A stretch of 64,000 nt of DNA from Ischnura elegans (Eukaryota > Arthropoda > Insecta > Odonata > Coenagrionidae): the NCBI RefSeq assembly GCF_921293095.1, contig NC_060259.1, positions 42,637,812-42,701,811 of the forward strand, written 5' to 3'. Position numbers and translations under genes: made by a program. This document shows, one piece after another, positions 11,760 through 23,700 of this stretch. The notes beneath the pieces were generated by a model. The model did no database searches, was not told where the DNA came from, and was given only the letters and a program-made list of their open reading frames with translations. Position 1 is the first letter of the stretch; each line of letters begins with the position of its first letter.

Positions 11760-12520
11760 CCTCTATGACCTCTGACCCCATTGTGACCCTCGCTGGTAAT
11801 AAAAAGTCGACAATATGGATTTAAAAACAGCAAAACTGACTTGGGCACCCTTTAAAACACATTGTTACACTCTTTTGCTGTCATGGTGGGCCGATTTAAC
11901 TCTATTACCCTTGACCCCCATTATGACCTTCGGAGGTCAAAATATCAACAATACGGATGTACGAACAGCCTAACCGACTTTGGCACCCTTGAAAACCTAT
12001 GGTTTGACACCTTGGTTGTCATGATGGCTCGACGTTTGACTCTATGACCTTTGACCCCAATTGTGACCTTCGGAGGTCAAAAAATCAACAATACGGATCT
12101 ACGAACAGCCTAACCGACTTTGGCACCCTTCAAAACCTATGGTTTGACACCTTGGTTGTCATGATGGCTCGACGTTTGACTCTATGACCTTTGACCCCAA
12201 TTGTGACCTTCGGAGGTCAAAATATCAACAATACGGATCTACGAACAGCCTAACCGACTTTGGCACCCTTCAAAACCTATGGTTTGACCCCTTGGTTTTT
12301 ATGATTGCCCCACTTTTAACTCTATGACCTTTGACCCCCGTGGTGACCCTCGGAGGTCAATTAGTGAATAATACGGGTATTTGGACAATACCAATGACTT
12401 GGGCACCTTACAAAACCCATGGATCGACACCTTTGTTGGTATGCTATTCCTTTTGCCACCCTTATGACCTTGACGGTGGCCTTACTGGGTCAACGGTTGA
12501 ATATTCGTAAATAAAAGTGT
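11760..12520 (-). repeat. 140-bp tandem repeat in the right foldback arm, one unit more than the left
   Basis: This is the mirror image of the left-arm array. CGGAGGTCAA recurs at 11,931, 12,071, 12,211 and 12,351, with diverged units at each end. Pairing from the centre outwards leaves one unit of the right arm without a partner, so the arms differ by 140 bp. TGACCTTTGACCC is present at 12,045, 12,185 and 12,325. Confidence 0.85.
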
Positions 12521-12837
12521 TATTTTCGGTTCTCTCGTGTCCGAAAACCTAAGAATTGACATATTGGTCAATGAAATTCACACTTTTGTCTATCTCGATT
12601 TTTTTAACATTGAAACCCCATAAGGCAAATTCAAATTTTTGGTTTGGACCCACTTTGTGAGGTCAAAAGGTCAAAATTGTAAAATTTTGCTTACACTTAA
12701 CAAAACTTAGGACCTTTCCCCATAAGTGTGACAATTTTCATGAATATTGCTCCATGCAAAGTTACTAAAATTACAGGTCAAAAATGACACACGACCCTTG
12801 GGACAGTCTGTATGATAAAAATTCTTGCTATGGTCCT

Positions 12838-12919
12838 GTATCCCCAACCGCTTATTTTCCCTCAGCTCCCAATCGTAGCCTGAGCTGCATCCGGGCACAA
12901 AACACCGAGATTTACCCAT
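12838..12919 (-). pseudogene. THAP-type zinc-finger protein start, broken by the foldback insertion
   Basis: A minus-strand ATG at 12,919 opens MGKSRCFVPGCSSGYD, which resembles the beginning of THAP domains (Met, basic residues, C-x-V-P-G-C). THAP domains bind DNA and occur in P-element-like transposases. The frame runs into the foldback element. Across it, after removing one GTAT copy, the frame continues on the other side at 10,740 (PDLTLPQVCLGG...). The remaining THAP Cys/His residues are not seen, so this is a fragment and the family call is tentative. Confidence 0.4.
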
Positions 12920-13176
12920 GATATTTCGTAAATATCTTACTGGTGGAGAAATACTAAAAAAAACACCAAAATCGGTGAAATTCTCGGCTCACAGAGGATG
13001 ATAACAGCCGCTCACTCATAAGCCGCCATTGACAACAAGCCAAATGAAAGGAATAGTAGTGTCGGTCGCGCCACAAGTGGCAAAAGTTGGAACTTGAATT
13101 AATGCGCGGGACCCGTGTTCAAATTATGACTGCTACCGCCACCTAGTGGGGCCTCCTTAGTAATGTAAACTCTATG

Positions 13177-13227
13177 TGTGATACCTAGATGGTGGCGAGC
13201 CAGTTACACGTAGGTAAGTAAATCCTA
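13177..13227 (-). repeat. Repeat R fragment (middle part)
   Basis: TGTGATACCTAGATGGTGGCG continues the interrupted repeat R. Its final ~15 bp (GGTAAGTAAATCCTA) are the reverse complement of the sequence found at the same place in the uninterrupted copies. Confidence 0.75.
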
Positions 13228-16217
13228 CAGTGGGCTGAAATCGAAAAAAGCTGGCCAAAAATGATTTTTTTCACTTTTTAATTTGGGAAAAACTATTATA
13301 TTTTCAAATAATAGAATGATCAGTGACCAAATCACTGAAATAATTTTATTTTTAACTCATTTTTTTAAAGCAAGAGACGTCTGTCAATTTAATGAAAAAT
13401 GATCTCAAATTTTTTCCCCATTTTTTGAAAAAATTGACTGAAGTTTTTTGCTACTGTTACGTTATGTTTTAAAATACCTAAATTTAAATCATTACATAAT
13501 AAAAATGAACATTTTTAGAATCCGTTGCAGTGAAATTTTTTGTTCTAGCAATAATTTTTATTAGTTTTATTTAAACAATTAAAAATGTCCATTTTTCACG
13601 TTTTTTTTAACATAATGTAGAGAAAAACTTGGTGTTTTTCACTTTGCTTCACGAAGTTTTTAGCACCACATTATAAAATAAAGTGTCAATTTTAGCTATC
13701 AATTGAAAAATCCTGCCCCAATTTGCCTCCCCGCATCTCCTATGTGCGTGAATGTCCAACCGCCCGACGTGGTGGTTAGATGCGAACATTTGTTCAGAGT
13801 TAGCTGTAGTCGAGGATAATTCGTTAAAAGTGAGACGAAATGACATTTGTCTACACTTACATGCACTGCTAACATTTAGCATGCCATATTAGTGCTATTG
13901 TTCCAATTTTTCCAAGGGCACCTTACCATTTCTTTCATAAGACATATAATTGACTTAACGATTGCGCCGGCAAGTCAGATTCTTGCCTCGGGAAGCGGGC
14001 GGCTGCGAAGCATTATATATTAATTTTTAGAAAACCCAATTCTAAACACTATGCACTTGCATATTTTGCTCTCCACGCCCTCCGAAGCCTTTTATAACTC
14101 CCATCAGCTCAAACAATGGAAAGGGCACACGGGTGGCGCAGCGCCGTCGCAGCGGGCACTACCCTGCCGACCGCGTTAATCCTATTGTACCCGAAAACCC
14201 AACCACCCTGTTATTATTCTTATCCGGCTCTAAAGAAGTTCTGTACTCGATTCATAACTGTCCTTTTGTAGAAATGCCGCTTATTGCTTTATTGCCTCGG
14301 TGTATGAAGGGGTTTTTGCACTGTTGAGGATCGCTTCCCTTCGACATCCGCGCAAACGTTTTCTACGCAGTATCTCGCGCGGAGTTTTCCACAAATGCTT
14401 CTTTCCAATTGGTTGAAAACTATTCTCTTTTATAATTTTACCGAGAAAATTTGTCAGCTTGTCTTCGTTAATGCGAAAGGATGAGAGTGCTTGTGCCACG
14501 GAAGCGAAGAACCAGGGTTTATTTTCCCTACATCGTGAAATTTCAGCGTTGAGGCCGAACTAGCACTAGTGAAGGATATCTCGGAACGATAAAAAGGTAT
14601 GTTTTCCAAGTAAAATATCTCTGTGATCGTGTGTGTTATTCAGGGAATTATTTTCTATTTTCGCTTTCCTTACCCGGTGATTTAGATTGTTGATATTTTG
14701 GATGAGAGAAAATGGAGCGCATGAAAGTAACCCGCAAAGAAATACATGACGTTATTGTTAATGAAAGTGGAAATTCGCTGTCGTCAAAACGTAAATGGCC
14801 CTTTAATATCTTTAAGGTAAGTTTAACCTGGGGAAAGACAAGAAGACAAAGGAAATGTTGAAGAACGTCATGAATAAATACTTTTTCAATAGGTATTTCC
14901 AGAAATGGGAAGAATGCGAGAGAACCAGTGTATTTTTCCTACAAACCTCGTTTGTAGGAAAATTTCTATGTCGGTTAGAGATGGATATACCGCTCCCAAC
15001 AGTTATGTATGCTCCCAACAGTAAAGCATGGTCAAGGCACGACTAATAATGGGAACACTGCCCAACGTTTTTTTTCTGAACCTAAGCTAACATCAGAAAT
15101 TACCAGTATGTTTACCATCAAAAAGTCATATTATATAGATTTTAATTTATTAATTCCAAAATTTGTTATGAATATTTAGAATTTTTTGGAAGAAGGATTG
15201 TGTGAGAACTTTTTTTCCTTTTTAAATAGGCATTAGCGAGGAACTCATCTCAAGGTTTGCCTCAATTTTAAAAGCTCTGACATCTGGACTTGAGATAGAT
15301 TACGCCTATTTCAGCGAGTATTGCTCAGGAACTGCATCCCTTTTGTGGATTTGTAGCCGTGGTATTACATGCCTGCCACGGTGCTCGAAGTGCAGTTTCA
15401 TGGAGCATCACTTGCTAAGGCATCAGTGCTTCCAATTGGCCAATTTTCTTAGGAAGCTTTGGAATCTCGCCACAAAGATATCAGAAGATTCGGAGCGCAC
15501 CACGCGAAGACTGTTGCGCTTAGCATAAATGGGAGATCTTTTCCGAAGGCTCCTCCTTACTTCAGATCATCTAATATCGAATTGTTATGTAGGTAAAAGT
15601 GCTAAAATAAATGTTTCAAAGGATATACGAAACTTACTTGAATTAGAGGAGCCAACTACTGATGAGGACAGTGACGGCTGGGAATCCGATGAAAACTGGT
15701 AGTGGGCTGGTAAATTTATCCCTATTTCTTTCTTATGCTTGATATATTTATGTTAATTTTTTATGGTTCATAAATAATTTTATGTGGTATTTTGGTTTAT
15801 GGTATAAACTTTTGCTTGGTGATTTCTTATGTGTGTTCTTTCAGACAAAATGTTGACACAAAATTAGTTGACTAAATCATTAATAATGTTAAAAAATAAT
15901 TTTACGTATTTAATATGTAAATTTTTATTTATATTATTAAATTTAATGTTAAACTACTTACTTTTTTATTCCTAACTATTGATTTCAATTAAAATTTCCC
16001 TGTTTACAGAAGCGGTCCAAATAGTCGATTTTTGTTTTTTTTTCCGTTTCGGCGAATTTGTTTAAAAAAACTCCCAAGATAAATTTTTCGGCAAAAGGTC
16101 TTTATATTCATGTTATATAGCCTAAATTAGAATAGTAGGAAAAATTTCATCGAGCCAATTATAAAAATATGGAATATATATGATTTTTGGCCAGCTTTTT
16201 TCGATTTCAGCCCACTG
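13228..16217 (+). mobile_element. 3.0 kb DNA transposon with perfect 35-bp terminal inverted repeats (copy 1)
   Basis: The left end CAGTGGGCTGAAATCGAAAA... and the right end ...CGATTTCAGCCCACTG are perfect inverted repeats over about 35 bp. The CAG...CTG termini are hAT-like, but no 8-bp target duplication is visible and the encoded protein is not a typical hAT transposase, so I leave the superfamily open. It is inserted in repeat R; empty counterparts exist at about 45,235 and 52,410. Relatives are a 5' fragment at 8127-8783 and a second, invaded copy at about 34,050-38,906. Confidence 0.88.
14712..15702 (+). pseudogene. Decayed transposase-like gene of an arthropod transposon family
   Basis: A plausible first exon at 14,712-14,816 (MERMKVTRKEIHDVIVNESG...) ends at a GTAAGT donor. 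A later exon at about 15,230-15,590 contains PWYYMPATVLEVQFHGASLA and LPIGQFS, then ESRHKDIRRFGAHHARTVAL. This resembles the WYYMPATVHKxLIHG...LPIGQLSEEAQEARNKDIKRFR block that I know from long uncharacterised, transposon-associated arthropod proteins. The acidic end TDEDSDGWESDENW stops at 15,700-15,702. At least one internal stop and frame changes show that this copy is dead. The matching exon in copy 2 (about 34,846) also has an early stop. Confidence 0.65.
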
Positions 16218-16448
16218 TGGGCCGTGTTCCTCTCTCATGCCCTCAAAAAATAATCCTTTAAATGGGCAGGTCATTTTCAGCTAACACCTTTTTCTAATTA
16301 ACCTGCGATGCTACCTTCATTATGTATCCAGCCATTACCTCAATATCAAATTCATTATTGAATTTTGGGTGATAATGTTTTTTTAACAAAATGTAGAGTC
16401 TGTTTACACAATGAAGATGTCATCGCAATAGGGAATGTAGAATGTAGA
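16218..16448 (-). repeat. Repeat R fragment (right part)
   Basis: It matches 45,010-45,230 and 52,410-52,612, including GGGTGATAATGTTTTTT, CAAAATGTAGAGTCTGTTTA and CACAATGAAGATGTCATCG. It ends in a short GAATGTA tandem just where the 17 kb palindrome starts. Confidence 0.75.
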
Positions 16449-17791
16449 ATGTATCACTTTTCCTGCTCTTTGCCAAATAGACCTTGGGGCCCGAAAGAAT
16501 ATTATCTCGCTTTACCGGTCTGTCTGCAACGGCGAATACTGCGAGAGGGGACTAGTCGTATCTCGAAGGCTCACTTATTCTAGAATCACCTGCTCTTGCT
16601 CATTTTACTTTGCTCTACCAACCAAGGGCAACTGATTGCTACTTTAGCCTATATTTTGTAAATACGCATGACCTAAACTGAAAAAGATTATTTAAAAAAC
16701 TTTGGACCGAATCACTCAAATGAAGAGCAAGCGATAATCGACATCGCCGGAAGGACGACAGAGATAATTGCATAGGAGATGTGATTTAAATCTGAAGCTA
16801 GTTGTCTGTTGTCAAGCTTGTTGTCAAGCTTGTTGCAACATGTCTGTTGCAACACGGGATGGCCTTTAGAAAAATACGATGAACCAGTTGCAAATGGTAT
16901 TTTGTACTTTTAAGGATGTGATCTGAGAATCTGTGGCTGAGAATCCATCACATTCAGCGTATGTAGTAAAACCGTTTAAAAAAACTGTATGTAGACCCTT
17001 GATGTTGATGGGACTCAAAGAGTAAATATCTGTGTTCAAAGCCTTTATATAATTGTTTTTCACAAGGTTGCATCTTCTTTTTAGTGATTATTTATTCTTT
17101 TTCACCTCATTATTTATTCTTTTTTTATACATTTCTAAGTACGTGAATGGTAAGCGAAAGCTTAATCCACCAGTTTCCAATAATTAATTTTGGATGCAAT
17201 GTGCCGAAAAGTACGATTCTATGATCATCAACATTACTTCTGCATTTTAAAAATACACATGCGAGCTTACATTCAAATAGTGTAATATAAGGGGTCAAAA
17301 GGAGAAAACCATTTCTTCAATAGCGTAGCTTAGCACAAGGTGATATAATTAAAATGAAAATCTGACTTATTGCTCGGCGTATGTTATTGAAATGGCAGTT
17401 GTAAACCTTTAGCATTAATCACGAACTCTGAGTGACAATAATTTGGGAAAAATTAAGCTACTCCATCCGCGCCGTCACTTACTTCTTACTAGCCAGAAAA
17501 AGTTTATACATCCTTTCTTTCATCATTTTCAGAATTATCTTATCAATCATGAACTAAATCCACGGATCAGACACAAAAAGTGCTCCATTAACACATCATA
17601 TTAATGTAAACATTCTAAAAGAGGGTGTAAAAAACATTATTTCATATACTTCTATGACCAAATATGTGATTTATTACATTTTAAACAATTTGAAGACAAA
17701 AATACAGTGGATCATATAAATGTAATAAAGCCAACATTTAAAAATTTACTTTTATAAATTATATTTGGATATTAAATCTTTGTATGTAGAG
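16449..17791. other. 3' flank of gene A, no gene seen
   Basis: AT-rich sequence mirrored at 32,214-33,553. It holds a possible polyadenylation signal for gene A: TTTATT on the plus strand at 17,670-17,675, AATAAA on the coding strand. No exon was recognised. Confidence 0.6.
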
Positions 17792-20700
17792 TTACACCAT
17801 TAAGTCAATTTGCAAGCTCAAGCTGTTATTCCTGCTGGAAGCATTGTTGAATGCATTTGTAGTGTCATTTTTAGCTGCTTTCGCAGGCTTGTAAACAATG
17901 TTATTTATGTTAACTATCACATGGGGAGTATCGTTTGAATGCACCGTAAGGAGTGCTGCACATGGGGGTAATGTTGGCAATGTAGGGAGTGCTGGATGTG
18001 GGGGTATTGTTGGCAATGTAGGGAGTGTTGGAAGTGGGGGTAGTGGTGGCATTGTAGTGAATGCTGGAAGTGGGGGTAGTGGTGGCAATGGACGGAGTGC
18101 TGGATGTGGGGGTAGTGGTGGCAATGGAGGGAGTGCTGGAAGTGGGGGTAGTGGTGGCAATGGACGGAGTGCTGGATGTGGGGGTAGTGGTGGCAATGGA
18201 GGGAGTGCAGGAAGTGGGGTAAGTGGTTGCAATGGAGGGAGTGCTGGAAGTGGGGGTAGTGGTGGCAATGGAGGGAGTGCTGGACGAGGGGGTAGTGGTG
18301 GCAATGGACGGAGTGCTGGACGTGTGGGTAGGGGTGGCAATGGAGGGGGAGCTGGAGTTGGGGGTAGTGGTGGCAATGAAGGGAATGCTGGAAGTGGGGG
18401 TAGTGGTGGCAATGGAGGGAGTGCTGGAAGTGGTGGTAGTGGAGGCAATGGAGGGAGTGCTGGAAGTGAGGGAAGTGGTGGACATGGAGGGAGTGCTGGA
18501 AGTGGGGGAAGTGGTGGAAATGGAGGGAGTGCTGGAAGTGGGGGTAATGTTGGAAATGGAGGGAGTGCTGGAAGTGGGGGTAGTGGTGGCAATGGAAGGA
18601 GTGCTGGACATGGGGGTAATGTTGGCAATGGAGGGAGTGCTGGAAGTGGGGGTAATGTTGGAAATGTAGGGAGTGCTGGAAGTGGGGGTAGTGGTGGCAA
18701 TGGACGGAGTGCTGGAAGTGGGGGAAGTGGTGGCAATGGACGGAGTGCTGGACGTGTGGGTAGGGGTGGCAATGGAGGGGGAGCTGGAGTTGGGGGTACG
18801 AGTGGCAATGTATGATGTGCAGCTATTTTCTCAGGGATTTGAAGTGGTGCAGACGTCGGCTTTATAGTCATTTTAGGAACACTAGTGGTTGCCACTGTAG
18901 AATCCGGAAGAGGCTGGTTAGTGGGTGGTGTGCTGATGTCCTGTGAAATTCCAACATTTACTTCTGGATGAGATTGACTGCTTTGGATCGTGTGTGACGC
19001 GGGTATAGCTGGTTCGTCATCATGGATCGCTGAAATGGAAAATGTAAATGCAATTAGATAAAGGAGATAACAACTAAATATTTAGCCCTTAAGTCTCAGG
19101 TCGCTGGAAGGATGAAAGGAGAACATGTTGGGGATAATATTAATAGGTATCCATTTAAAATGAAGTCATCTAAAAAAAATCCCTCACGTGTCTTTTCCAA
19201 AATTATTGTCGTTCGTTTCGTTATCCCTGAACTGAATGAGTATCTCGACCTACTTACAACGCCGGATTCGTTTAAATTTGACCGCAGGTGTGGGATAATT
19301 GAAAACAGATATATTGTATTCTTGTAAAATTTGTTTCTTGATAACTGTTTTTAATAAGCCTGTTATTGTTAGGCATTTTTAACATTTCTCCACATTACCT
19401 AATTTTTGGTATAAGTGCATCTCAATTCAACTCTTTCAGCAACACACGAGCCTTATTATTTATTTCATATCGGCTCGCAATAGCTGCAGAGGTATGTTGC
19501 TTTCCGCATTTTCCAGCCTCATTTTTTAATTAGCTAGTTCAATATGAATCGGCTTCTTGATGTTTCTATTAGTGGTTTTGCAATACTTGACAGAACATTA
19601 GAAACAGAGCGTCAGCATTCCTTAAAGTGATTCAAAATTACGACTCGAAGAAATTCATAAGTTTTCAAAACCGTTTCAATAAGATCTATATTATCAGACG
19701 CGGCAAGGGAAGTAAAGCGGTATTTTAGGGGACCATCGAGTCATTGGATTGCTTAATTGCTATACGGGTAACTTAGCAAATTTTCTGGTGAAAAAACCAT
19801 AAAAAATTACCTAATATATAGCAGTTTCAGTTTTAATTTTGCTCCTTTTCACAGATAGAATCACGAGAATCTTATACTCTTCTATTGTACCAGGGAAGAA
19901 GATATAATTAAAAAAAATGGAAAAAAGATTTTCGAATGGTTTTTATGAAAAAAAAAATTGAAACACATCAAATACCATGCATCTGCATCAAACTTCGCTG
20001 GAACGAAACCTTTAGTTTTCTATCCATAGGATGAGGAATTATCCACATCTTGCTTCATCTGAATAACCCATTCCTTCGCCACTTGTGTGCATTGACATAC
20101 CACGCTCACACCCCAGTTTCAATTTAGAACGGTTGCTATTTGTTTCTGTGACGTGCGTTTTCGATTTCGTTACTGAAATTTTCTGTGTCTCGATATTTTA
20201 AAATTATTTTTATAATGGTGCATTTGGTATCAGATAAGATTCGCTACTTAACCGAAATGTGTTTAACTACTCAAGTGATAGGGACATTTATTCCCCATTG
20301 GGTTTTTAACTGCAGAAATACGGATGCATTACAAATGTTTCTTTGCCATTGAAACTAAAGCATGATCTTCCACCGTTTTTCTTATTTGGGGCAATGCAAC
20401 CTCAATGCCATACTGTGAAATAAGAGAGAAGCGTGTCGTGTTGGAAAATTTGGCCGCAAGTGTTGAATGATTGAAAACAGATATATATTATTTTATTTAA
20501 TTTTTTCGTGATAATTATTTAAAATTATCCTACTGTTCTTAGGTATTTTCTATCATATCCTGCATATCACATTATGTTTGGTAAATGTGCATCTAAACTC
20601 TTAAAACTACACACGAGCCTTATTATTGGTTGCATATCGGCTCCAAATTTGCTGCGGAGGTGTAATGTTTTCCGCATTTTAGAGCATCATATATTATTTA

Positions 20701-23700
20701 ATAATCTAATTTAATCTCATTCGGCGTCTTGATAATCGTATTAGTGTTTAACAATAGTTGACAGAACATTAGAAGCAGAGCGTCAGCATTTCTAAAAGTG
20801 ATTCAAAATTACGACTCGAAAAAATTCATACGTCTTTAAAACCATTTCAATATGATCTATCTTATCATACGCTACAAGGGAAGCATGGCGGTATGTTAAG
20901 GGGCCATCGGGTCATTGGATTGCTTACCGGTTTCAAAGGAAAACGTAGCATTTTTATGATTGTAGTTGTTTGATGCCTCCAGATTTGATGTAACATTTTT
21001 AATTTTAACGTCATAAATGCTTAGTCCATTCCTTGGCTCATCTAAAAGAAAAATAATATTTAGTAATAGTCATGTGAAGAATTTACGCATAGTTAATTGG
21101 TATACGGGTAACCTAGTGAAAATTCTGGTTAAAAAAACATTAAAAATTTACCTCATATATAGCAGTATCAGTATTAATTTTGCTCGTATTCACAGATATA
21201 TCCCCGAGAATCTTATACTCTTACATTGTGCAAGGGAGAAGATATAATTCGAAAAAATGGAAGTAATATTTTCAAGTGGTTTTTTTGAAAAAAAATTTAA
21301 TCGCTATCAATAATACCATGCATGTGAATCAACCTTCGCTGGAACGAAACTATAGTTTTCTATCCAAAGGATAAGGAATTAACCACAACTTGCTTGAAAA
21401 CAGATATATATTATGTAATTTAATTTTTTCGTGATAATTATTTAAAATAATCCTATTGTTCTTAGGTATTTTCTATCATATCCTGCATATCACATTATGT
21501 TTGGTAAATTTGCATCTAAACTCTTAAAACTACACACGAGCCTTATTATTGGTTGCATATCGGCTCCAAATTTGCTGCGGAAGTTTAATGTTTTCCGCAT
21601 TTTAGAGCATCATATATTATTTAATAATCTAATTTAATCTCATTCGGTCTCTTGATAATCGTATTAGTGTTTAACAATAGTTGACAGAACATTAGAAGCA
21701 GAGCGTCCGCATTCCTAAAAAATATTCAAAATTACGACTCGAAAAAATTCATACGTCTTCAAAACCGTTTCATTATGATCTATCGTATCAGACGCTGCAA
21801 GGGAAGCATGGCGGTATGTTAAGGGGCCATAAGGTCATTGGATTGCTTACCGGTTTCAAAGGAAAACGTAATATTTTTATGATTGTAGTTGTGTGATGCC
21901 TCCAGATTTGAGGTTACATTTTTAATCCTCACATCATAAGTGTTTCGTCCATTCTTTGGCTCACCTAAAAGAAAAAATAATAATTAGTAATAGTCATAAG
22001 AAAGAATGACGCATAGTTAATTTGTATACGGGTAACCTAGAGAAAATTCTGGTGAAAAAACAATAAAAATTACCTAACATATAGCAGTATCAGTATTAAT
22101 TTTGCTCGTATTCACAGATATATCCCCGAGAATCTTATACTCTTACATTGTGCAAGGGAGAAGATATAATTCGAAAAAATGGAAGAAATATTTTCAAGTG
22201 GTTTTTTTGAAAAAAAAATTAATCGCTATCAATAATACCATGCATGTGAATCAACCTTCGCTGGAACGAAACTGTAGTTTTCTATCCAAAGGATAAGGAA
22301 TTAACCACAACTTGCTTGAAAACAGATATATATTATGTAATTTAATTTTTTCGTGATAATTATTTAAAATAATCCTATTGTTCTTAGGTATTTTCTATCA
22401 TATCCTGCATATCACATTATGTTTGGTAAATTTGCATCTAAACTCTTAAAACTACACACGAGCCATTTTATTGGTTGAATATCGGCTCCAAATTTGCTTC
22501 GGAGGTGTAATGTTTTCCGCATATTAGAGCCTCATATATTATTTAATAATCTAATTTAATCTCATTCGGTTTCTTTATAATCGTATTAGTGTTTAACAAT
22601 AGTTGACAGAACATTAGAAGCAGAGCGTCCGCATTCCTAAAAAATATTCAAAATTACGACTCGAAAAAATGCATACGTCTTCAAAACCGTTTCATATGAT
22701 CTATCGTATCAGACGCTGCAAGGGAAGCATGGCGGTATTTTATGGGGCCATCGGATCACTGGATTACTTACCGGTTTCAAAGGAAAACGAATCATTTTTA
22801 TGATTGTAGTTGTGTGATGGCTCCAGATTTGATGTTACATTTTTAATCCTCACATCATAAGTGTTTCGTCCATTCTTTGGCTCACCTAAAAGAAAAAATA
22901 ATAATTAGTAATAGTCATTGGAAAGAATGACGCATAGTTAATTTGTACACGGGTAACCTAGTGAAAATTCTGGTTAAAAAAACATTAAAAATTTACCTCA
23001 TATATAGCAGTATCAGTATTAATTTTGCTCGTATTCACAGATATAACCCCGAGAATCTTATACTCTTACATTGTGCAATGGAGAAGATATAATTCGAAAA
23101 AATGGAAGAAATATTTTCAAGTGGTTTTTTTGAAAAAAAATTTAATCGCTATCAATAATACCATGCATGTGAATCAACCTCCGCTGGAACGAAACTTTTA
23201 GTTTTCTATCCAAAGGATAAGGAATTAACCACAACTTGCTTGAAAAAAGATATATATTATTTGAATTAATTTTTTCGTGATAATTATTTAAAATAATCCT
23301 ACTGTTCTTAGGTATTTTCTACTATATCCAGCATATCACATTATGTTTGGTAAATGTGCATCTCAACTCTTAAAACTAAACACGAGCCTTATTGTTGACT
23401 ACATATCGGCTCCCAATTGCTGCGGAGGTGTAATGATTTCCGCATTTTAGAGCATCATTTATTATTTAATAATCTAATTTAATCTCAATCGGCTTCTTGA
23501 TGTTTCTAGTAGTGGTTTTGCAGTACTTGACAGAACATTAGAAGCAGAGCGTCAGAATTCCTAAAGGTGATTCAAAATTACGACTCGAAGAAATTCATAA
23601 GTCTTCGAAACCGTTTCAATATGATCTATCTTATCATACGCTGCAAGGGAAGCATGGCGGTATGTTAAGGGGCCATCGAGTCATTGGATTGCTTACCGGT

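Larger units (their letters stand above)
10741..12837. mobile_element. Foldback-type element with ~1 kb inverted arms
   Basis: Nearly the whole 2.1 kb is one inverted repeat. The outer ends are AGGACCATAGC (10,742) and GCTATGGTCCT (ending 12,837). The centre lies at about 11,690-11,760, where AAATAATAGGAAA and its complement flank a short loop. GTAT occurs on both sides (10,737-10,740 and 12,838-12,841) as a probable 4-bp target duplication. Removing the element rejoins the minus-strand THAP-like frame. It has no coding capacity; a non-autonomous foldback or long-TIR MITE is the best description. Confidence 0.85.
10117..13176 (-). mobile_element. Inserted element with THAP-like start, itself split by a foldback element
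   Basis: The sequence lies between two copies of TGTGATACC (10,108-10,116 and 13,177-13,185). The uninterrupted repeat R copies at 45.2 and 52.3 kb have the empty site TGTGATACCTAGATGG. An 8-9 bp duplication and a THAP-like protein start suggest a P-like DNA transposon, but clear terminal inverted repeats are not seen. The left part (10,117-10,740) has internal duplications: GAGGCACGCT...GCGGCGAATTTGAATCCA at about 10,222 and again 136 bp later, and ACGCRGAGCTGTGAAG twice at a 61-bp spacing. Confidence 0.6.

Noticed and set aside
11392-12047. Small open frames within the 140-bp repeats (61 codons on each arm)
   Set aside because: They follow the repeat period, differ between arms and have no domain.
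17910-18611. Ser/Thr-rich mucin-like frame on the coding strand (also 31,574-32,095)
   Set aside because: It is out of phase with the signal and module exons and stops soon after the repeat, whereas the Pro/Leu frame runs into a conserved tail. It is kept only as a possible alternative product.
17898-18815. Long plus-strand Gly/Ser/Asn-rich frame (about 305 codons) and its counterpart at 31,370-32,107
   Set aside because: It is the antisense of the 36-bp repeat in the last exons of genes A and B. It has no splice or start context, and the conserved non-repeat ends belong to the other strand.
17960-18830. CRISPR-like regular repeat array
   Set aside because: The 36-bp units are contiguous coding minisatellite without unique spacers, in a eukaryotic gene.
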